A stretch of 64,000 nt of DNA, from assembly GCF_009932435.1 (NCBI RefSeq), contig NZ_BJOU01000001.1, positions 1,302,001 to 1,366,000 on the forward strand, read 5' to 3'. Position 1 is the stretch's first letter; each line of letters starts with the position of its first letter. This DNA comes from Gordonia crocea (GTDB taxonomy: Bacteria > Actinomycetota > Actinomycetes > Mycobacteriales > Mycobacteriaceae). The position numbers and the translations under genes are program-made. Below, piece after piece: positions 63,352-64,000 of this stretch. The notes beneath the pieces are model-generated. The model was not told where the DNA came from and made no database searches. It saw only the letters and a program-made list of their open reading frames with translations.

Positions 63352-64000
63352 GTGGGGAAGACGGCGTCGCAGCGGGACCGGTGGCAGCACGCCGTCACCC
63401 TCGGCGCCCGCGGCGCGGTGGCGGGGGGCCGCGCGGTCCTCGACGCCGCTGAGGCGGCGATCGGCAGCTCGCAGGACCCCGGCGACCGTGCGCTGTTGTC
63501 CTTGATCACCAGTACCCGTGCCTCGTGGCTCCGCCAATCCGGCCGGCACGGCAGCGCGCTGGGCCCCGACGGTCGCGCCGCGCTCATCGCGACGACCATC
63601 CACGACGACGAGCCGAGCCCGTGGCGTCGAGCCGCGTTGGGCGATGCGCTCATCGGACTGGCCGCCGACAACCTCGGGCTCGGGCGATTCGATGCCTCGT
63701 CGGACCTGTTGGGCCGGGCCTGGGCCGAAATCGGCGCCGAACGCGAGCCCGACGAGTGGCTGCTCGACGGCCGCGTCGTGCTGCGGTGGCACTGGGTCCG
63801 CGCTGAGAACGCCCTGTACCGCGGAGACGGCGAAGCCGGCCGGCGGTGGGCCGCCGAGGCCGTGCGCCTGGCCCGCGGCTGCCCGTCGCCGCACCATCGG
63901 ATCAAGACCCGGTTGATCGCGGCCGCCGCCCGTGCCGGAGACGATCCGGGGGGTGCGGCCGCCGAAGCGCGCGCCGTCGTCGACGAGGCCGCGCAGGCCG
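63352..64000 (+). CDS. TPR-like helical protein, Rv3415c type (cut by window edge)
   Basis: The frame is open from GTG 63352 to the window end (216 codons, no stop). The product is all-helical and Ala/Arg-rich with Trp at regular places (ASWLRQSGRHG, WRRAALGDALIGLAADNLGL, WVRAENALYRGDGEAGRRWA), a TPR-like pattern. In M. tuberculosis Rv3415c lies between whiB3 and sigD and is of this kind. The identification rests mainly on position. Confidence 0.7.
   Translation, partial: MGKTASQRDRWQHAVTLGARGAVAGGRAVLDAAEAAIGSSQDPGDRALLSLITSTRASWLRQSGRHGSALGPDGRAALIATTIHDDEPSPWRRAALGDALIGLAADNLGLGRFDASSDLLGRAWAEIGAEREPDEWLLDGRVVLRWHWVRAENALYRGDGEAGRRWAAEAVRLARGCPSPHHRIKTRLIAAAARAGDDPGGAAAEARAVVDEAAQA

Overview
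The window is high-GC DNA, densely coded on both strands, with frequent GTG starts and 1 to 8 nt gene overlaps. Gene content and order point to a mycolic-acid actinobacterium (Mycobacteriales), most likely Gordonia or a close relative. Long stretches follow the order of Mycobacterium tuberculosis gene neighbourhoods, and iron boxes, a HrcA/CIRCE element, WhiB3, an ESX-4-type secretion locus and a lipid-droplet protein are all present. Genus assignment is an inference from content; no search was run.

Region 1 (1-14.3 kb) corresponds to the Rv1095-Rv1110 neighbourhood: PhoH tail, L,D-transpeptidase-like protein, VOC protein, PIG-L deacetylase, patatin, fumC, an EccA-like AAA ATPase, a second (Fe-S, class I) fumarase, glpX, DUF4245 protein, xseB/xseA, lipid-droplet protein and ispH. 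Region 2 (14.3-25.4 kb) is an ESX-4-type type VII secretion locus (mycP, eccD, eccC, Rv3446c-like) joined to rplM-rpsI-glmM. The EsxU/EsxT pair expected between the Rv3446c-like gene and rplM is missing and a YceI gene sits there instead. Region 3 (25.4-30.3 kb) is variable: thioesterase, small secreted proteins, an SDR, a three-gene helical-protein operon and a frameshifted type VII-secreted toxin-like pseudogene. Region 4 (30.3-40.4 kb) is a core run: glmS, nitrilase-family protein, nnr, alr, alpha/beta hydrolase, tsaE, tsaB, rimI, tsaD.

In M. tuberculosis tsaD is next to groES. Here about 22 kb (40.4-62.3 kb) separates them. That insert has three modules: a speE-like/DUF350/DUF4247/DUF2617/DUF4178 block (Rv2601-Rv2597 order); a complete-looking catechol siderophore locus with two divergent operons (NRPS-esterase-binding lipoprotein-isochorismatase-DHB dehydrogenase on the minus strand; DHB-AMP ligase/ArCP fusion, two permeases, ATPase and amidohydrolase on the plus strand); and an iron-box-controlled trio of two 369-residue beta-propellers flanking a 604-residue unknown membrane-associated protein. 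Then come groES, whiB3 and an Rv3415c-like gene cut by the window edge.

The most unusual signal is a family of tandem repeats of exactly 21 bp, each unit carrying an invariant GGGCCC. There are four arrays (3, 6, 7 and 6 units) at 19.58, 40.46, 44.35 and 58.01 kb. Three lie at the junctions between the modules of the 22-kb insert and butt against or supply stop codons. One lies in frame inside eccC, in the linker between ATPase domains 1 and 2. Two further inverted-repeat elements (14.3 and 22.8 kb) share a related sequence ending in GGCCC.
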